DNA of 64,000 nucleotides. It comes from an uncultured Granulosicoccaceae bacterium. Lineage in GTDB: Bacteria; Pseudomonadota; Gammaproteobacteria; Granulosicoccales; Granulosicoccaceae. The notes under the pieces are model-generated. The model saw only the letters and a program-made list of their open reading frames with translations. It made no database searches and was not told where the DNA came from. The position numbers were made by a program, and so were the translations under genes. This document shows positions 61,896-64,000 of this stretch, one piece after another. The DNA lies in the NCBI GenBank assembly GCA_938006335.1, contig CALLMF010000010.1:1-64000 (forward strand), read 5' to 3'. Each line of letters starts with the position of its first letter. Position 1 is the first letter of the stretch.

Positions 61896-62927
61896 ATGAC
61901 AGTCAGACGCATCAATCTTGCGTTGCAGGGTGGCGGTGCGCATGGCGCGTTCACGTGGGGCGTACTGGATCGATTGCTCGTTGATGAGTCGTTGGAGATC
62001 GCTGCGATCTCGGGTGCCTCAGCGGGTGCGCTCAATGGTGCCGCATTGAAAGCAGGGCTGGTGCGAGGTGGACGTGAGGCGGCCAGGGAGAATCTCGCCT
62101 GGTTGTGGGAGAACGTGTCCAAGGTGTCGGACTTGCGCTTCAATCATTGGATGACGGCGCTGATGCCTGAGTCGATCGTGCATGCACTACAAGTGACACC
62201 CGCATTTTCTGCGATGGATTGGGCATCGCGAGTGTTCAGCCCCTACGACTATGGAGTGGCTTACCGCAACGCATTGGCGCCTGTTGTCGAGCACATGCGG
62301 TTTGACGAGATCTGCAGCGCGCAAGGCCCAGCACTGCATGTCTGTGCGACCAATGTGCGCACCGGAAAGATTCGCTTGTTTACCGGCGCCCAGATCTCCC
62401 CGAATGCCTTGCTCGCCTCCGCCTGCTTGCCGACCTTGTTCCGCGCTGTGGAGATCGAGGACCCCGAGACCGGCCGCATGGAGGCCTACTGGGATGGGGG
62501 GTATACCGGTAACCCGGCCCTGTTCCCCCTGTTTGATCCGTCACTGCCGGCTGATGTCGTGATCATCAACATCAATCCCCTGGAGCGGGAGCAGGTACCG
62601 ACCTCCGTACGAGACATCCAGAATCGCATCAACGAGATCAGCTTCAACACGAGTCTGCTGCGAGAACTTCGTGCGATAAATTTCGCTCAGCGACTACTTG
62701 CCGAGGGCTCCTTGACCGAAGGGGCGATGAAACAGGTGCTGGTACACATGATCGCTGACGATGCGCTCATGAACCGGCTGTCGGTCGAGAGCAAGTCGGT
62801 TCCCGTGCGGCGAATCATCGATGAGTTGTTCGAGGCAGGACGCCAGGCAGCCGACCGGTTCCTCGAGGCGCACTCGCACCGGATTGGTGTCGAGAGTTCC
62901 GCGGACTTGCGCGAGATGTTCGGCTGA
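61896..62927 (+). CDS. Patatin-like phospholipase
   Basis: A 343 aa lipid acyl hydrolase. The oxyanion-hole glycines (LALQGGGAHGAFTWGVLDRL), the nucleophile Ser in GASAGAL and the catalytic Asp in DGGYTGNPAL complete the Ser-Asp dyad. The C-terminal part is a helical cap with RELRAINFAQRLL. No signal peptide, so it is probably cytosolic or membrane-associated. It lies 44 nt after the ATPase gene on the same strand and may be cotranscribed. Confidence 0.92.
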   Translation: MTVRRINLALQGGGAHGAFTWGVLDRLLVDESLEIAAISGASAGALNGAALKAGLVRGGREAARENLAWLWENVSKVSDLRFNHWMTALMPESIVHALQVTPAFSAMDWASRVFSPYDYGVAYRNALAPVVEHMRFDEICSAQGPALHVCATNVRTGKIRLFTGAQISPNALLASACLPTLFRAVEIEDPETGRMEAYWDGGYTGNPALFPLFDPSLPADVVIININPLEREQVPTSVRDIQNRINEISFNTSLLRELRAINFAQRLLAEGSLTEGAMKQVLVHMIADDALMNRLSVESKSVPVRRIIDELFEAGRQAADRFLEAHSHRIGVESSADLREMFG

Positions 62928-63094
62928 TTCGGGTTGGGTTGAGTCACGGACGGTAAACCCCTCAATTTTTTGCCTGTCCGCATGTCGAATCTGGTGCTGC
63001 GATAGGCGCAAAGAGTGAGACTCAGTTCCGGAAAGTGTGAATATTCAGAAAATTCCTAGGAAAGTTGACGCAAGTTCTGTCTGCTTATGCCGTT
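62928..63094 (+). promoter_or_regulatory. Upstream region of the candidate small RNA
   Basis: No gene is seen here. It holds palindromes TTCCGGAA (63026-63033) and TGAATATTCA (63038-63047) and a TTGACG -35-like box (63065-63070) with a weak TATGCC (63086-63091). It may be the regulated promoter of the RNA that follows. No perfect GacA box was found. Confidence 0.4.
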
Positions 63095-63287
63095 CCTTCT
63101 TATATCGCCGAGACGGTGGTGAGTGGATACTTCCACTGCGCCAACGGATTGGCGCTGCGAACGGACGGCAGGAGCTGTTGCGCGAGACCAGGACTCGATT
63201 GGAAACGGACACCAATCGCTCGCGACGGTCGTTGTCAGGGAAGACAGGTAACCCCGGTTCGCGGAGGCGGGCCGGGGTAGCTTTTAA
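63095..63287 (+). ncRNA. Candidate CsrA/RsmA-sequestering small RNA (CsrB/RsmZ-like)
   Basis: No protein is supported here, yet the strand folds into consecutive hairpins: AGTGGA/TCCACT (63122-63137); GCGCCAA/TTGGCGC with a CGGA loop (63138-63155); ACGGC/GCTGT with an AGGA loop (63165-63178); CGATTGG/CCAATCG with an ACGGA loop (63196-63218); TGTC/GACA with an AGGGAA loop (63233-63246); and a terminator-like stem tipped by GGAG (63251-63278). About nine GGA triplets occur in 160 nt, five of them in loops. CsrB/RsmY/RsmZ-type RNAs bind CsrA through exactly such loops. Exact ends and expression are inferred. Confidence 0.6.
63251..63285 (+). terminator. Terminator-like hairpin of the candidate small RNA
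   Basis: ACCCCGG (63251-63257) pairs perfectly with CCGGGGT (63272-63278); the loop contains an inner CGC-GGAG-GCG hairpin. AGC and then TTTT follow. The strong stem and T-run suggest an intrinsic terminator, with a rather short T-run. Confidence 0.6.
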
Positions 63288-63368
63288 CGCAGTCGCCACG
63301 CTGCGCGTCATATGTGCCTCAGGCACACCTTCGATTCGGCATGCACGCCGTGCCGCCATACCCGGCCA

Positions 63369-63707
63369 ATGAGCCCCGACGCGGGAGTCACCTCTGACGT
63401 GTGTTCCCTGTCTTTACCCGGCAGGGCGGAGCTCTTTCGACTCTGGCTGAAGATCGCGCTTCTCTCATTCGGTGGGCCTGCCGCACAGATGGCGCTGCAT
63501 GTGTAGTTCTTGAGTGTCGTACGGGTGGACATGGGCTGGTCAAGCACCTGATATCCGATACTGTCCTCGATCAATCCGGTGACGGTAGTGCTGACGGGGC
63601 TGTGCGCTGTCACGGTCCCTATATTGCGATGGAATATGTTCGTCGTACTGGCTGCACCTGCCGGCATGGGGCTGATCATTGGTGTGGTCCCGGGCCCTGC
63701 ACCATAG
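63369..63707 (+). pseudogene. Chromate transporter (chrA) remnant with internal deletion
   Basis: From ATG 63369, 45 codons end in LFRLWLKIALLSFGGPAAQMAL, the first helix of a CHR-family chromate transporter, then a stop at 63504-63506. In another frame, 63552-63707 reads PVTVVLTGLCAVTVPILRWNMFVVLAAPAGMG-type hydrophobic sequence, similar in style to the last ChrA helix, and ends in TAG. An intact gene would need about 390 codons, so most of the middle is gone. The N-terminal match is fairly clear; the C-terminal part is a weaker call. Confidence 0.55.
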
Positions 63708-63741
63708 ACAGCGAATATCGCAATCGAGAGTACAAACGGAT

Positions 63742-63773
63742 ATGACGGTGTGGCATCAACCGGGCTCTATACT
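63742..63773 (+). promoter_or_regulatory. Possible promoter of the RND adaptor gene
   Basis: TATACT (63768-63773) is a good -10 box; ATGACG (63742-63747) lies 20 bp before it as a weak -35. The -10 ends only 6 nt before the ATG at 63780, and no Shine-Dalgarno sequence is seen, so a leaderless transcript is likely if this promoter is used. Confidence 0.4.
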
Positions 63774-63779
63774 CGGCGC

Positions 63780-64000
63780 ATGAAATCCTCGTGGCTCGCG
63801 GCGGCTGGCGTTACCTTGATCCTGGTCCTGTGGATGGCCAGTGGGTTGCTCAGTGGCAATGACGATCAGTCACCGGAAGACGCGTTTGCCAACAATGGAT
63901 CAGGTGCCGATACCTCGCTGATGAGGGTTGAGGTTCTGGTGGCCGAACCCATGATCGAGGAACGGACTCTCGAACTCCGTGGTGAGATATCGGCCGCCCG
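63780..64000 (+). CDS. RND efflux periplasmic adaptor (HlyD/MFP family), partial
   Basis: The gene runs off the window; 73 codons are visible from ATG 63780. An N-terminal membrane anchor or signal (SWLAAAGVTLILVLWMASGLL) is followed by an acidic linker and RVEVLVAEPMIEERTLELRGEISAA, the standard first beta strand of adaptor subunits before the biotinyl-lipoyl domain. Such proteins bridge an RND pump to an outer-membrane channel. The pump gene would be expected downstream. Confidence 0.78.
   Translation, partial: MKSSWLAAAGVTLILVLWMASGLLSGNDDQSPEDAFANNGSGADTSLMRVEVLVAEPMIEERTLELRGEISAA

Noticed and set aside
63308-63679. Minus-strand frame over the chrA remnant
   Set aside because: The translation is not protein-like, and the plus strand carries a recognisable ChrA N-terminus.
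1-64000. tRNA and rRNA genes
   Set aside because: No cloverleaf or rRNA-like sequence was noticed while reading the intergenic regions.

Overview
The window looks like a 64 kb piece of a G+C-rich gammaproteobacterial chromosome from a lineage outside the Enterobacterales. The evidence is conserved gammaproteobacterial clusters: proA-nadD-rsfS-rlmH-maf-rng-yhdP; DUF3108-purN-purM next to DUF2066-hda-DUF2069-wrbA; rhodanese-grxC-secB with trmL; darP; and an MSHA/type IV pilus-like locus. Genus-level assignment is not possible from sequence reading alone. Non-ATG starts (GTG, TTG) and 1-4 nt start/stop overlaps are frequent.

Layout. 1-2439 is a complete IS66-family element (tnpA, tnpB, tnpC, imperfect terminal inverted repeats) inserted into a DMT-family exporter gene. 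3.4-12.5 kb is accessory metabolism: a MerR regulator with an aldo/keto reductase, a GST, two AraC regulators divergent from an RclC-like membrane protein and from a DUF4142/cupredoxin pair, and a beta-keto acid cleavage enzyme divergent from an alpha/beta hydrolase. 12.5-13.4 kb holds a decayed sulfatase/formylglycine-generating-enzyme fusion. 13.5-22 kb has an O-antigen ligase-like protein, a cysteine desulfurase-like enzyme, lipoproteins and a three-gene membrane operon (UMF1-type MFS, PqiA-like, AEC transporter). 22-26 kb is an ABC exporter operon (permease, ATPase, unknown protein). 26-29 kb has cytochrome b561, a dihaem cytochrome c, rhodanese, glutaredoxin and SecB. A second insertion sequence (29160-30178) sits between secB and trmL and supplies the trmL stop codon. 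30.9-40.2 kb is a compact nine-gene pilus/secretion-like operon. 41-62.9 kb is mostly housekeeping genes plus a second GspE-type ATPase and a patatin. The end carries a chrA remnant and the start of an RND adaptor gene.

The most interesting unexplained signal is at about 63.1-63.29 kb. This gene-free stretch contains a series of hairpins that repeatedly show GGA in the loop and ends in a terminator-like stem, which is the architecture of CsrB/RsmZ-type small RNAs that sequester CsrA/RsmA. Other points worth following are the compact pilus-like operon with two large pilin-like proteins sharing an LPCP motif, two insertion sequences that each truncate a gene, a sulfatase remnant whose formylglycine cysteine has become glycine, and two genes whose promoters sit so close to the ATG that leaderless mRNAs are likely.

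All functional names come from reading protein motifs; no database search was run.
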